This document shows positions 63,815 through 64,000 of a stretch of DNA of 64,000 bases, in pieces; position 1 is the first letter of the stretch, and every line of letters starts with the position of its first letter. Both the position numbers and the translations under genes were made by a program. The notes under the pieces are model-generated. The model made no database searches. It worked only from the letters and a program-made list of their open reading frames with translations, and was not told the DNA's origin. The stretch is from Flectonema sp. DT1601 (Eukaryota; Euglenozoa; Diplonemea; Diplonemida; Diplonemidae), in assembly GCA_964019425.1 (NCBI GenBank), contig OZ025793.1, forward strand, positions 1 through 64,000. Direction: 5' to 3'.

Positions 63815-64000
63815 TCAAAAGGATCAAAACGGATATTTGCAGCGTAACAGACAACGACACGGGCGGTGGGGAAAAACTTGTAGTTGTTAATCAAAGAAAA
63901 TTACGTTTAAAAGGGAAAACTATATTTTTGTCTTATCGACTAGAAGACGTGGTCGAATCTGGTAATTCGGACGGCGGGGGAATGAACAACGGACTCCCCG
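63815..64000. other. Upstream flank of the RT-protease element
   Basis: Mixed sequence with a G+C-rich right edge. Element boundaries are not visible within the window: I see no terminal repeat partner on the other side of the ORF. Confidence 0.4.

Overview
The window looks like nuclear DNA of a unicellular eukaryote that I cannot name. Evidence: a cytosolic ribosomal protein gene (uS9/RPS16) with a clean GT-AG intron, a phosphoserine aminotransferase with an N-terminal extension, polyQ and ubiquitin-like proteins, several phase-consistent short introns, and reverse-transcribing elements of two classes. Protein-coding stretches are moderately G+C rich; the DNA between them is A+T rich and studded with homopolymer T runs on the + strand.

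Layout. 1-8352: one nearly perfect tandem array of the octamer TTTGCGGG (about 1,000 copies) with a decayed left edge. 8353-15890: an accessory block of mobile-element material broken up by short islands of the same octamer. It holds a partial tyrosine-recombinase (YR) retroelement copy, then a nearly whole YR retroelement (9401-15130) with split direct repeats A1-B1-A2...B2, octamer on both sides, and then a third unidentified coding remnant. 16060-16150: a tRNA-like remnant. 16450-25134: small host genes with short exons, including an intronless phosphoserine aminotransferase on the minus strand whose 3' end overlaps a convergent plus-strand gene. 25135-33355: mostly A+T-rich DNA with isolated coding-like blocks. 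33356-38610: a cluster of host genes (a small Ser-rich protein, a PAM2-motif polyQ protein, a ubiquitin-like/F-box-like protein, and a class-3 lipase-like membrane protein). 38611-53500: T-run-rich DNA with hand-called exons, a family of four hairpin repeats (50842-51513) and a nested hairpin (49970-50016). 54388-57478: a small unknown gene, RPS16, and a G+C-rich cysteine-rich secreted protein. 57783-63814: a long intact ORF that joins a Penelope-like/orphan-type reverse transcriptase to a predicted papain-fold cysteine protease, a 21-bp minisatellite-coded linker, a Pro/Asn repeat region and a zinc-finger-like knuckle.

How it fits together. The left quarter reads as a satellite array acting as a landing pad for YR retroelements. 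The right end is a second, unrelated retroelement whose RT-protease fusion is the most novel protein here. The middle is ordinary gene territory in which many genes are cut into exons too short for a 60-residue ORF cut-off, with introns that appear to run from about 16 to 130 bases. All exon calls outside RPS16 and the 54.4-54.9 kb gene were made by eye from reading frame, splice consensus and phase. Short AT-rich DNA allows many GT...AG pairs, so each model is a hypothesis and confidence is set accordingly.
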